Of a stretch of 64,000 nt of DNA, positions 31,401 through 43,314 are shown one piece after another. The stretch covers positions 145,551 through 209,550 of the forward strand of contig JAQFWX010000062.1 in NCBI GenBank assembly GCA_027605045.1, written 5' to 3'. The DNA is from Phallus indusiatus (lineage: Eukaryota > Basidiomycota > Agaricomycetes > Phallales > Phallaceae). Under the pieces are notes generated by a model. It saw only the letters and a program-made list of their open reading frames with translations, made no database searches and was not told the DNA's origin. Position 1 is the stretch's first letter. Each line of letters starts with the position of its first letter. Both the position numbers and the translations under genes were made by a program.

Positions 31401-31580
31401 CTTCTCGTGTTCGCGGTCGACCATCTGGTCCAGGAGGCAAGTCAAGTATTTTTTTGTTCGCCATTGACGGGGATACGTCCACAACGAACATTGTCACCGT
31501 ATACTGCAATAACCTTCAGCAAAAACCCCTCATTTGACTATAGAACATGGACTCACTCCCGCTCGCTGGGTCGTCGCCAT
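28407..31580 (-). CDS. KU80: Ku80, DNA-end-binding subunit of the Ku heterodimer
   Basis: ATG at 31580 (MATTQRAG, exon 31557-31580), stop TAA at 28407-28409, more than ten short introns. Domains in order: von Willebrand A-like domain (YTVTMFVVDVSPSMANKK...ITLLTDGENPME); Ku beta-barrel core (EYVIVKDNHD... RGYKYGTNFIPID, ICGFFPRKNYRREWSMGE, AFSSIVRAMDEKDAMAITRW, FLWVQVPFADDVRKY, HPEL); a charged Ser/Pro-rich linker; and a C-terminal helical Ku_PK_bind-like domain (NIKQGDVVTEAVRDLGVVIKEI) ending in an acidic FIEEDEEE tail. With Ku70 it binds broken DNA ends for non-homologous end joining and protects telomeres. Subunit 2 rather than Ku70 is indicated by the C-terminal domain and lack of a SAP domain. 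One donor (ATG|GTCTAT near 31346) is unusual. Confidence 0.92.
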
Positions 31581-31778
31581 AGTCTCAGTCCTGGAAGGAT
31601 AATTAAAGGACCGGCGCGTGACATCAGGTGACATCGCGGAATGTCAAAGTGGACGTGCCAAGTCACATGACCATAAACTGTCTATACAGGGTATTACAAT
31701 ACCATTATATTCTGCTCTTTAAGATACTTGATAAACAAGCAAAAAAGTCTTGGCTGTAGATACTAATGATACAGAAGG

Positions 31779-33455
31779 TCACGGTGGACCGCTCCAGATC
31801 CATTCCTTTACTACCGTTATGACATCGTCTGTGTTTTCCGGCAAACTGAAAAAAAGACATAAACGAATGAATATTGAAATTTGCATCAATATCTTACCGA
31901 ACTTTAGGTACCCAGCGGCCGCTTGAGTCCTGCTCGAAAAATCGAGTTGGATGTGTCAGACCTTGTTCATCTCGCTGTCTCCTTTCTTCGCGTTGTGCGT
32001 CCTCGATGGCCGACTTCGCTTCTTGAGCCCGACTCATGTTTTTGTCCATGATGGCAGAAGTTAAATTAGTCCATAATCTGCATAATACGAAATTAGCGAG
32101 CATTCGACCTAATGGGGTATGAATAAGGACCTCCGAGACTCGTTTTGTTCCTGGGTGTCCTCAGGTTCTACATATTTAGGCGCGACTTGACTCTGTTTAG
32201 CGTCGAACAATTGCCGTTTCCGAGAAGTCTAAAAATTGATTGAACATAGAGTGTAATAGTCTCTCAACAAGAGTAATACCTTTGTGTCTTTGTATTCCAT
32301 GACATGACTCCATCGGCCGTTGACTTCACCAATTTCTCCGCCGTTCTTCTTGACCCTGCCCACTACATTATTGTATGTTCCTGAGAAGAATCCCTGAAAT
32401 GGTGTGAGGGTGATTCTCTGGTTTCTATTGATGAGAGGTACCTTAGTTTTGAACTCGACATCGCAGCGGATGGCCGTCTGATCATTCTTGACGACGCAAG
32501 TATCACCCAACTCTAGTACCATCTTTCCGAATAAAATACCTCGGGCATACATTGAAGGCATGGTGATAACATATTCTAATAAATCAATGAGCGTCTTGAG
32601 ATTCTAAGCCTGCGAAACTCACCTCCATCCTCAGGTCTGTCCATCAAGAAGACACGGTTTTCTCCTTCCATGTTTGTCGAAACGGAATTACCCAAGAACT
32701 TCGACTTCGGCCGAATTTCTCCCGATATACGGACTTTATTAGCTGGGGATATATAGAAATAAGCGGAAATAGGTGGATGATGCGATACTTTGAAATTAGA
32801 ACATATGTTAGTATAAGCGCGTAGGATCCTATGTACAATATCAATGTGGCATACCTTGCTCTGCGATATAGAAACCTTGCGTTCCATCTGGGTAATCAAA
32901 TTTGCATCGGAAGAATTCACCAAGGACAGGATTATATCTAACAAACAGATTAATAAAAGGTAATAGATAGTTGCATTAAACTAATTTGACTGACGGCTTT
33001 TTGACCCCCTTCGGTTTAACATGCCAGCCAGAGAGATAGTACTGAAGAACACGAATAAAACGCTCTTCAGGAACTGGCTCAGATCCTGCACCAAAGATGA
33101 GGTCTGGATGAGACATAAAGTCTGTTATTCGCTCAAGCATGCTTCGAGGCTCTAGGACAAAAGTGGGAAAGGCGACCTTCTGTAGATCCATGCCGATCCT
33201 AAGAGAGCATCAGACCGGAAGGAGAAGAAAATATCGAGAAAAAGCAACCTTAATTGAGATATAATAGAGGTAACAACCGAGCCCTCTTGTTCGTCTCTGC
33301 ATCATGATATGGCACGGTCAGATTCAGCCTTTGTATCGCACACGATCAAGTACTGACAAAATAGATGTATCATCTGGATCGCTTCCTTCAGGCGCTCTGT
33401 CTTCCGAGTCTTTGCTATGGCTCCTGAATTTAGAGCCTGAGAATATGTTGAGCAT
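31779..33455 (-). CDS. Oxysterol-binding protein (ORD only, Osh6/Osh7-like)
   Basis: Start ATG at 33455 (MLNIFSGSKF), stop TGA at 31779-31781, several short introns; exon 1 joins the next through donor GTCAGT so that SIL reads into DEQEGS. The signature EQVSHHPP is split by a phase-changing intron near 32785-32855 but present as SHHPPISAYFYIS. Other ORD hallmarks: MDLQKVAFPTFVLEPRSMLE near residue 55, GKMVLELGDTCVVK, and the C-terminal LW..LTSAI...A..AKSAIEDAQREERR helix with RFFEQDSSGRWVP. No PH, ankyrin or GOLD domain is seen. The family exchanges sterol or phosphatidylserine for PI4P between ER and other membranes; LEPRSMLE suggests the Osh6/7 branch, with moderate certainty. Intact. Confidence 0.88.
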
Positions 33456-33814
33456 AGCTGAGGGACGAAGCGATTTGGGGCGGGGTCACAAAAGATGAAG
33501 GGAGAGAGCAACTGTCAGATAATCCCGAGGCTTTCTAAGGAGATTAATAAAGTTGGCGGTGACAAAAAAGCGCTAGCAAGCACTGCTTCAGTAAGACTGA
33601 ATTGTCGCTTTGACCGTCCTACACGTTGTAAACAGCCTATGCACGACAAACAAACTGCGGTAGGAAGCTGCCGTTCAAGATTGCTTGTTCGGACGGCTGC
33701 AAGTGCGCTTCAGTTTCATGCTGTCATAATTAGTTCCGTTCAGACGTAATCAACCATACTCCGTCTCCACTAAGAGTCAATACAAATCTGTGACTACAAT
33801 AAATGATTAATGGA
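33456..33814. other. Intergenic, 359 bp
   Basis: Upstream region of the oxysterol-binding protein gene and 3' flank of DBP3. Plus-strand frames here have no coding support. Confidence 0.5.
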
Positions 33815-36064
33815 CTAAAATTTAATTTTCTTCCCAACTCCAGAATTCGAAATGTCTTTGTAAAAGGCCCCATAAGCACTGTGTTCCTTCTTTTTGATCG
33901 CCATCGGGAATTTCTTCAGGCCCTCGCACTGGAATCCGCTTTCGCGCAGTACCTGCAGGATCAACGTCATGAGCATCAAAATCACTAGATTTCAGCTTAG
34001 CAAAACAACCTTGGCCAGTTCCCCAGCCAGTCCCGTCTCGTGGTTTTCCCCAGTGAAGAAGGTTATCGACTTTCCGCTTCGGCCAGCACGGCCTAGAAGG
34101 TAAGGGTTGATTTTAGTTTGCCAGATAGGTCGCAAAAGCAATCAACGGTATTACATACCTGTTCGACCAATGCGGTGAACATAATTTTCAACTGTCAGCG
34201 GAAAGGTGTAATTAATTACCACCTCCACCTCAGGTATATCCAAACCCCGAGCAGCAACATCAGTGGCTACCATTAGCCGTTTTCGACCCAGCTTGAAGTC
34301 GTCTAGAGCCCCTATTCGTTGGGATTGTGATAAATCACCATGTAAAGAAGCGACACCGTAACCATTCCGCTCAAGCGTCTGTGTTAGTCGCGCCGCTTCC
34401 GCCTTGTATAAAGCAAAAATCAAGATCCGAGACTTCGACGTGTCATTTTTGGGCACAAGTTCTTTTAAATGTTTTAGAAGCCGGGAGCTACGAAAGAGAA
34501 AATAAGATTTTAGCAATCAGTTATTACCGCCGCACTTACTCTTTAGACCGGGGATCGTCGAAGACTTCAACAACTATACGACCACGGGTAAATTGATGTC
34601 TAGAAAAAGGAAGAATGAAGCTGGCTCACGTTGTTCGACACGTCCATTTGCTGACAACTCGTCGCTCCCAACGGTCACCCTAACAGGGTTATGTTGAAAG
34701 CTGCTTGCCAGACGTCGAACGGATTCGGGCCAGGTGGCACTAACTGCATTGCGTGATATATGAAAAAGGCATTATGAGCCACAAAGTAAGACCCACACAT
34801 GACAGTCTGGCGGTTCATCTGTGACGTAAACCCAATGATTTTCCTGATATCATTTTCAAATCCGTGATCCAGCATGCGATCTGCTTCATCCAGCACAAGA
34901 TAATTAACGCTAAAGAGTAAATTACTCAGTGTGTTCTGGAAGCTGACTGAATCATTTGAAATTACTAACCCGCTTAAATCCAGATGTCCTTCGTCAATTA
35001 AATCCAGGATTCGACCTGGTGTACCTACAACGATACTTTTGGTTGCCGAGTTTTTTTTCAACTCCTTCCGCTGGCTGTCCTTGTCGACGCCACCGTACAA
35101 GCATATACAGTTGATACCCCACTGACGTCCAAGAGCACCAATGTTATCATAGGTCTGCATAGCTAACTCGCGGGTCGGCGCAAGAACAAGCGTTGAAATT
35201 TTTTTTGAATTATTTTTAACGAGCCTTGAGAGCGCGGGAACACCAAAAGCAAAAGTCTTTCCGCTCCCAGTCTCCGCAATACCGATGGCATCCTTACCCT
35301 TAATAAGAGCTGGCCAGGTACATGACTGTATTGGTGTAGGTTTTTGGAATTTTAAGTCTAGAAGAGCTTTTCGTAGCTCCGTGGGTACCGGTAACTGATC
35401 AAATGCGAGGATGGGGGTAATGGCTTCTTCACCAGGAGGAACTTGAATTGTAATGCGATGTTCCGCTAAGAAGGCTGAGATTTCAGTCTCTGAGGGAACT
35501 TGTTCAGAAGGTACCGGTGTTGCTTCTGCTGTGGGATTTACGCTTGTTTCGGGTGTGATGATAGCGTCATTAGCAGAGTCCCGTACTTCGTCACTTTTGT
35601 GTTTCTTTTTCTTCTTCTCCTTGTCCTTCTTTGATTTCGACGTTTGCTCAGCCGGTTCAGTTTCTTGTAGTTTCTAAAAAGCATAGCTGTCAACTAATAA
35701 ACTCATAGACAAACATAATTCATACCTCTTCTCTCTCTTTCTTCCTCTTCTTCTTCTTTTCTCCTTTCTCCTTCCCAGTGTCCTCGGGTTCTACTTGGTC
35801 TGACCCTAGCTCAGGCTCCGCTTTCCCTTCATTTTTTGCTTTCTCTTTCGCCAACTTTCTCAACCTCTTGGCCTCTTTCGCGGACAATGCGTCCCGGTCA
35901 TGATCAGCATCCAAGACGTCGGCCTTTCGCTTCTTTCCCGGTGACTGTGTTTTTTCTAGTACAACGTCGGGCGTTATGTCCATAGCTTCATTTTCATTAC
36001 CCTTCTTCGACTTTGATTTCTTCGACTTTTTGCTTTTGGTTGTGACTGAATCCTCCATAGACAT
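33815..36064 (-). CDS. DBP3: DEAD-box ATP-dependent RNA helicase Dbp3
   Basis: Start ATG at 36064 ([16 protein letters not shown]), stop at 33815-33817. The N-terminus is a long Lys/Glu-rich tail typical of nucleolar Dbp3 ([29 protein letters not shown]). The helicase core has all motifs: Q (FQKPTPIQS), I (AETGSGKT), Ia (PTRELA), TPGR, II (DEAD in [13 protein letters not shown]), III (SATWP, split by an intron at about 34745-34800), then [22 protein letters not shown] and HRIGRTGRAG. Dbp3 acts in 60S ribosome assembly and 27S pre-rRNA processing. It runs in the same direction as Ku80 and the sterol-binding gene but with separate spacing. Close Dbp2-type paralogues are the alternative; the basic tail favours Dbp3. 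Confidence 0.9.
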
Positions 36065-36316
36065 ATTGGCAGAGTTTCAGGGGCAAAGAAAAAAGTCAAA
36101 ATAGGGAAATATCCCAATTAGGAAGGTGGCAGTAACGGCATCAAATTTATGAAAACCTGTTTATTTTGTACATCGTCTCTACGATGTCAAATAGTGTCTA
36201 TTCTCACAATATAGTATGTACTTTATTACAGCAAAGAATACAAATAAACTCCAGTGAAAAGAAATAAAACAGTCAAAGAAGGAAACAGCCCCCCCAAAAA
36301 ATACGATCAGGTCTCA

Positions 36317-39300
36317 TTATTCGTTATCGCTGCCCCCGTTATAGTCACTGCCATCGCTCGTCACTTGTTTTCTAAGCTTACTTGCTCTAGGTGCCCGAGG
36401 GACATCGTCGTCGTCTTCGTGTACATTGAAATTCGCCGCACGCCCGTTGCCTGCTTTGGCGCCGGGAAGGCCAGAGCCAATGGTACGTCGATGAAATACA
36501 GATTCTAGTACCTTTTGCATCTCCACTGCGTCTTGGTATACCCACGAGTCTTCTTGATTGTACGTTTTGGCATTGTCAAACATGAGGGTCCAGTCTTCCA
36601 GATACTGCTGTACGGTCTTATAGTGAACGCCTGCGGATCTCTTGCGGATGATAGAAATGGCAATAGGGGTTTTGATCGTTTTGTAATAGTCGGGATACTC
36701 CTATGAAAAGATTAATATTTACCCCAAATGAGAAGGAAAAGGAATGATCGTACCTTTTTGCTTGGCAACTCTCTAAACATTTCACAGCGTTTTCGACCAG
36801 TCTCGTCAGCGCACTCTAAGACAGCTTGCATACAAGCAGCGAAAACTTCCTTCATCTGTTGGCGTTGAGCGGGTGTAGTTTCGTCCTTCTTTCGACGCTT
36901 CTATGAAAAAAAAACATCAGGAAATGAACGACACTCAGAAAATATGAACATACGACATCACGAGCGTCATCGTCGTCTTCAAGGAAAGGCGTGACAGACA
37001 AAGACTTGCCACCACCACGTTTCCGCTTTCCATTTGAAGACGCCACTTCAAAGTCGTCTTTTTTAGTCCGCCCTTTCCCTTTCTTGCGTCCACGACTCTC
37101 GGGAGATTCTTCCTCGGAATCATCATCGACGTAATCGACGACGCCACTCCGCCTAGCTCTCTTTGCCGCCGCAATTTCTGAAGGATCTTCGCCTGCGTCA
37201 ACGGCAGCCGTCCAAGCCTCGTCTGATAAACCATCGTTGTAGCTCACTTCTTTGCGCCGTCGGTGTCCTCTACCGGTGTTCATGACTTCACCATCTTCGG
37301 CTTCTGGATCGAACGTTAGATCTCGTTGATATTGAGGAGGAAGTTCTTCGATAGTCATCAAGTTCGAAGGACGAGGACCATTATTTCCAGCTGAGTACCA
37401 CGCTCGGTCCGCTTCTCGCTCACGCTCAATGTCCATGTTTCTGAATATCTCCAACTCCTCAGCCGAACGTTGTAAAATCTCATTAACCTCGTCATCGTTC
37501 ATATCTCCGGCTTCCTCTTCATCGCCTTGTTCATGATCAAGCATAAGGATTTCGCGCTAGTTTCAAGATTAGAATACAACAATCGACACTTGAACGAAAA
37601 TAACACACCAATAGATTCTCTTGTTCCTCACGACTCGACATGTTGTTGAAGCGACCAGCTTGAATTACTTTTTGATCGACGGAAAGTTTGGCCATAGCTC
37701 GACTTTGTATGGCTTCTTCAACACTTTTCTCAGTGATTAAACGCAATATCCGCACTGCTTTCGTTTGACCAATACGATGGGCACGATCTTGTGCTTGAAG
37801 ATCGGCATGTGGATTCCAATCACTGTCGAAACTGGCGACGACGTTAGTCGATCATCTATACAAGAATAATAGGGACTTACATAATGACAGTATCGGCGGT
37901 TTGTAAATTTAAACCAAGACCACCAGCACGAGTCGACAAAATGAAGAGTTTAAGCGGAGAGTCGGGAACGTTCCATCGTTTCACATAATCAGCTCGTTCA
38001 TCAGGTTTAGTGCCACCATCTAGCCGCAAGTATTCCCAGCCTTTCCATTTCAAAAAATCTTCCATTATATCCATGACTTTGGTCATTTGGAAGAAAACCA
38101 GGACCTAGTGGGAGTAAATACGAGGGGTTCATCTTTTAGGAGCGTACTTACACGATGGCCAGTCTTAAACAATTTGGGAAGAATACGTGAGAGCAATTCA
38201 AATTTACCAGACGTTCGATAAATAGTATCGTTGACATATCCCAAAGGATTGATATCATCTTCAACCTGCTCGAACAAAAATGGATGTTGACAAATTTTAC
38301 GGAACTGCATCAATTCGTTGGTTAAACCAGTGAAAGCGTTTCCTTTACTGGTCAAGGTGTCAAATACTTTCTCCAAGAAGAAACCGCATAATCACTTACG
38401 CAGACTGATTGCCTGTAAGGTTGAACACCATTTTCCGATTCTTCATTTGCTTATACAACTGCGCCTGCAACCCACTCATCTTGATTTTAATGACATTCTC
38501 TATCTTGTCAGGCAACTCGCTCTCCACATCCTTCTTTAACCTACGCAACAAGAAGGGCCTAAGAACTTTATGCAAACGACGAATAATAAGGAGCTGTTCT
38601 TCTTCGTTAAGTTCTATCTTATCTTGAGTTCCGGTATTGGCGAAGGGCGTATTAAACCATTCGTCAAACGATTTTACCGAGTTGAAGATCTTAGGAAGTA
38701 CGAAGTTCAGAAGCGCCCATAATTCTGGAAGGTTATTTTGGAGCGGTGTACCCGTCAGAATGAGTCGGTATCGGGAATGATAAAATTGAGTTAGTGTCTG
38801 GGATAATTTACTCTGAGTGTTCTTCATACGATGACCCTCGTCTATAGCCAATAGTTCAATGATTAGAGCTGAAAAGGCAATTAATTCAACGTACCAATGA
38901 TCATATGAACCCAGCGCGGACGGGACAAATAAGCCTTATCTTTGATGACATACTCGTAAGTCGTAATCAACACTTGATAATTGCTTTGACGGATTTCTGT
39001 TTGCAGGTTCTTCCTGACTGTCGGATTCCCTTTATACATGAGGATACGGACTTTGGGTGCCCACTTGATGAATTCATTCTGCCAATTGTTCATAGTTGAG
39101 AGAGGTACGATGACAAGATAAGGTCCAGGCTGCTTTTTGCGTTCGATGAGGAACGTGACAAGCGAGATGGTTTGAATTGTTTTTCCGAGACCCATCTCGT
39201 CTGCGAGGATACCATTGAGACGATTGTTGTACAGACTGACCATCCATTGCAAACCCTTGAGCTGGTACTCTTTGAGTTTGCCACCCTCAAGAAGCGATGG

Positions 39301-41159
39301 TTGATCGATGACTTTCTCTTGATATCTATGCGCGACAGCATAGTAGTCGATTTTGTTTTTATCTTCTTCATCATCGATCCGCTGAGCACCGAAAGCTGTT
39401 TCATCAATATGTTGTTGTTCCTCAGTGTGGAAAATAGGGGCCTCGTTCTGCTGAGCGGCAACAGCTTGTGCCAGAGAGTCGAGATAGATATCCGTTTGCC
39501 TCAACAAATGCGTGATACGAGTGTCTTTGGCAGTATCAATGAGTTTCATATATGCCTCCTCATCATCAGCCTTAAGAGCCTTAAGACGTTCTTTGGAAAT
39601 CCGCTCAATACGCTTCTGCTCTTCCTTCTCAGCATGCGCATGGAAACTTTGCACCATCTTTCCCATTCGCTGTGCTTTAAGAGTCCTGTTTCGACCAGCC
39701 TCGATTAAGTCCTGACCATGCTTGCAAATGACACTAAGATATTCCAAGTGTTTCTGCTTCGCACGTCGTTCACGATCAAGACGTTGATGGCGTTCGAGCT
39801 GTTCAGTAGCACGAGCATCTCGAATTGTAGGCTTCCTGAAACGTCTGAATTCTTTGCGGTCTATAGGAAGAAGGGTACCGTGTGTGAGTCGTTCAACAGT
39901 CTGAGCACGAAGGAGACGCTGTTTCTCTCGAACTCGAAGACCTTTCAGCTCAATGAGGGCACGTAACTTCCCGCGGGAGGTAGCGCTGGGGTACTGGTGC
40001 TTGACGATAGCCTGCTTCTCTGAATCGTCCTCAGGGGTTACGGAAGGAAGAGCACCATCACCGATACTGCTGGGAAGGTTTGATAGTTCGTTGATACGCT
40101 GCTCAATCCGTGCCTCCACAAACCGATTCCTCTCGGCGATAATTTCGTGTGGATCCAACCCAGCTGGCATGATGGATGGCATAAAAAGTCGATGTTTTTT
40201 CGTCATGCTTAGATCGCGGAAGATAGATAAAGGATGAGTGTAGGCATTATAGGGATAGACGAGAGAACTAGTGTCGTCTTCAAGAAGAGGCCCATCTGGT
40301 ATTGGCCCATCCTCTACTGCTGGGGCTGTTGGAGAAGGATAATCAGGTGTTTTCTGGGTGGGTAGGCTACGTGCATCGGCTATGGGGACGTCTTGTCTCT
40401 CAGCCCTGGCGGCTGGAATAAACATGGCCTGTTGCAATATACTGTCTGGAACAGGCTGGCCTTTGGTGACAAGCTTGAAAGCGTGTATCTGGGCGCGCAG
40501 AGTAACAAACTGTTCTTCCGTAAGGACAATCGGAGGGGACTGCGGGTGAACGGGAAGGGTGTGTGCAGCGGGAGACGCGCCTGGCAGATTGATGTCAAAG
40601 GAAGTGCCATTCACAACAGGCTGGGACGTTGGAGGGGCAACATGTTCTGCTGGTGACGGTACAGACTGGTTATGCTGAGATGGCAAACCAGGCTGCACCG
40701 GTGGCTGAGGTTGCTGATGCGGAAGTTGTTGATATTGAGACTGCGCCGAGAGTTGGTGAGCCTGTTGTTGTGAGTGCTGCTGTTGCTGTAAGACTCGCTG
40801 CTGTTGTTGTTGTTGTTGCGGCCGTCGTCGTCCCTGGTCGGGACCAACATTGGGTTGAGGCTGACGATATTCTCGATCTAGGCCAGAAAGGTAAGCATCA
40901 AGGCACTAAAAACAGACTCAAAACTGTTGACGAACTCGCAACAAGATTAATAAATTGAGTGAGTTGGGCAAGTTCAGGATTTGTTTCTACGGTAAAGCCT
41001 TGGTGCTGTAAGTCCCGTACTCGCTGCAGAAACAGCCAGTGAGTCATAATTTCGAAGCAAAAAAAGCACGAGGAAAGGAAATACCTGCAAATGGTGTTGC
41101 AGTTTGTCGTTCCATGTCAGCGGGCCTGGAAGCTGAGGAGGCTGCATCGGAGTCACCAT
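36317..41159 (-). CDS. SNF2/STH1-type chromatin-remodelling ATPase with bromodomain
   Basis: Start ATG at 41159 ([16 protein letters not shown]), stop at 36317-36319. Order: Gln/Pro-rich N-terminus coded by CAG/CAA-rich runs (about 40680-40830); QLQ motif ([16 protein letters not shown]); HSA helix ([20 protein letters not shown]); SNF2 helicase with [15 protein letters not shown] (motif I), [19 protein letters not shown] (II), LTGTPLQN (III), and [13 protein letters not shown] end ([20 protein letters not shown]); SnAC region ([17 protein letters not shown]); and a C-terminal bromodomain ([20 protein letters not shown]). This is the catalytic core of SWI/SNF or RSC, which slides and ejects nucleosomes. 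Which of the two complexes cannot be told here. Intact, many introns. Confidence 0.93.
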
Positions 41160-41935
41160 CGCCTCGTACAAATAGGTTCGGGTTCAAACCAAAACTGTTA
41201 CGTAACCCTTATTGCTGAGTCCCAAATTAATACTAGCGTCACTGAGTGACGCATATTTATTCTGTATGCCAATTAACAAGAGTTTATTGTAGTTCACAGT
41301 TCAACGGGAGTGTTTTGAGAGAAGGGAATGCAAGCTTTATGAAGAAAAACCGGCTAGAATTGGTAAGCTTCCAAGTGCGCTGTTTCTGCCCGGTCATTCC
41401 ACTCACGCGTGTTCCGAGTCTTCCGTCGCCGTCATCGACTCTCATCGGCATGCGTAATTCACTTGCTACTCGCATGTGTTATGAGAATCACATCCGCAGA
41501 CGATCTTTTAAATTTAACAGAAATCAGGGCGTAATCTGGCATATAAAGTATTCTATTTCCAGATCTATCCACGGATTGATGTCATCCCGCGGAAGCCCTT
41601 AACTGGAAATCTCAATGGCAGTTTTCAAATTTAAATTTATTGATGGGCCGGTCATGCGAAAGCCTCTGGGAAACTGCGTTTTACTGTTTTCTGACAAAGT
41701 TTACGACGTCATAGTAACCGCCCGTCCAAAGGCTTGCTTCCACTCATCTACACACATACAGGTATAGCTCAAGTATATTTATTTACCCTATCAAAGATAT
41801 GGCATATCACGCGTCATAATCTCTTACCAAGTCAGTTATAAAACCCTCATAATATCGTACGTACCATAATAAACATTAAACCAACTCTTCCGTACTTACT
41901 TCTGTTGTTATCGCTGGTCGACCCCCCTTTTCGTC
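41160..41935. other. Divergent intergenic region, 776 bp
   Basis: Lies between the SNF2 gene (minus) and a small secreted-protein gene (plus). TATAAAA at about 41837 fits the promoter of the plus-strand gene, 100 bp from its ATG. A plus-strand frame at 41246-41602 has no recognisable features and is probably chance. Confidence 0.5.
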
Positions 41936-42477
41936 ATGCCATTTTGGATTTTTATCTTTTTCTTAATTCATCTCCTCTGCTCCTCGGTTTTCTTCGCCAA
42001 TTCAGCCCCTATTTCTTCTGCTGATGGTCTCGTCACCATCGCCGAGTTAGAAACGCCGAGCGAAGGAGGATTATTTGTAGACTTTGGTAAGTCACGACTC
42101 ACTAGATTAGTACCGAGAGACATGTGATCATTGATATCTATCCAGATGTTCAGGAATGTGAGTCTGAGCTCAGGCGCGATACCCAATGATTTCTATTAAT
42201 CACATGCCCGCGTAGTAACTAAGCGAAGCTTTTTTCCTACCCTTGGACACGATGGTAAGTGTGAACATGGAAAAGGAGATTGTTTTTTGGAAGGTTGGTT
42301 GCTTACCTGACGCGAATGACGTTCTGACTGAACGTCTCATTTTAAGTACCCGCCGTATCCGAGGCGTTTTCTCCTCATTTCTCTCCCTCGCAATTGGCGC
42401 CGTCCCTGCCCTTTAACAAGGATGCTTCTGAGAACAATACATCAAATTTCGGTCTACCCCCGAAATTGAATCCGTAA
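41936..42477 (+). CDS. Small secreted protein, 110 aa, with ELxTPSEGG motif
   Basis: Proposed exons 41936-42086, 42146-42157 (12-nt micro-exon), 42216-42254 and 42347-42477; all introns are GT-AG and the total is 333 nt including stop, in frame. It starts with a clear signal peptide (MPFWIFIFFLIHLLCSSVFF, cut near ANSAP). The mature part holds ELETPSEGGLF, then a Ser/Pro/Asn-rich tail ending NNTSNFGLPPKLNP. The motif and the Asn-Thr-Ser tail recur in the minus-strand gene at 43315-44509, so the two are likely paralogues. A simpler model ends after exon 2 at 42189 (about 65 aa). Function unknown; extracellular or cell-wall location is inferred. Confidence 0.6.
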
Positions 42478-43314
42478 TTCTTTCAATCGACTGGGTTGGT
42501 CTTAGCCCCGTCGCACTGGATGCAAATCGCAAGTATTGCTGTCGACCTTCGAAACTTAAGCTTGACATATAAACTGATGTAATATGTAAATTGATTGACT
42601 GTGTACTCTTTAAGGACTGAGATAGATTTGATCCATGTACATACTCTCTGCATACAGCCGGACTGTATTCATGTTTCGTTATCGGAAAAGTCAAATTGTA
42701 CATGGGTCAGCCGGAGAGTCGGTAAATCATTTGCCTTCCAGCCAGTAAGGTACTGCTTTGTTTTTCGTTAGCTGCAGCCTGCGTGGTTACAGCCATGTAG
42801 CGCCTAATAATCGAACTTTAAGTGCGTTTCTTCGTTCCACCTTCTCCCGTTGCAATGGTGCAACCCCTCCACTCGGAAAGTTGCCAGGTGTCTACTAGTC
42901 GTAATGCATAAACTCTAGGGTCTTTTTTCGTTGGGATGGTACAGCCACGCAGTAGATCTGTCGATTTACATCAATCGATAATAACCCCTGTCGTCAAGCC
43001 CTTACTATGCTTATGCTCAAGTGAGAAAACTTGGGAAATACAAGGCAGCGAGATATATTTACATAGCACATTCACGAAAAAGTCCCACCAATAAAAACTT
43101 CTATATGTGCATTGACAAATGTCAACAATAGCGTACCTAACAAACTGAAATTTTTAGCCTTCTCCATCTGAAAGATGGTTGAGGGAGCATAAAGTACTAA
43201 GAAAAAGGGAAACGAGCTCCAGATGATGGAAACCGAACCGGAGTAGGAGGTTCACGACAAAGCCTACGTGGAGGTAGTGGAAGGAATAGGCATGAAGGAG
43301 GACTGCCTTATGTC
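42478..43314. other. Intergenic, 837 bp
   Basis: Lies between the 3' ends of two convergent secreted-protein genes. No gene, RNA or repeat was recognised. Two short related stretches around a TTTTTCGTT...TACAGCCA pattern (near 42765 and 42930) are too short to classify. Confidence 0.45.

Noticed and set aside
41246..41602. Plus-strand frame of 118 codons between SNF2 and the secreted protein
   Set aside because: No signal peptide, domain or splice context; most likely chance.
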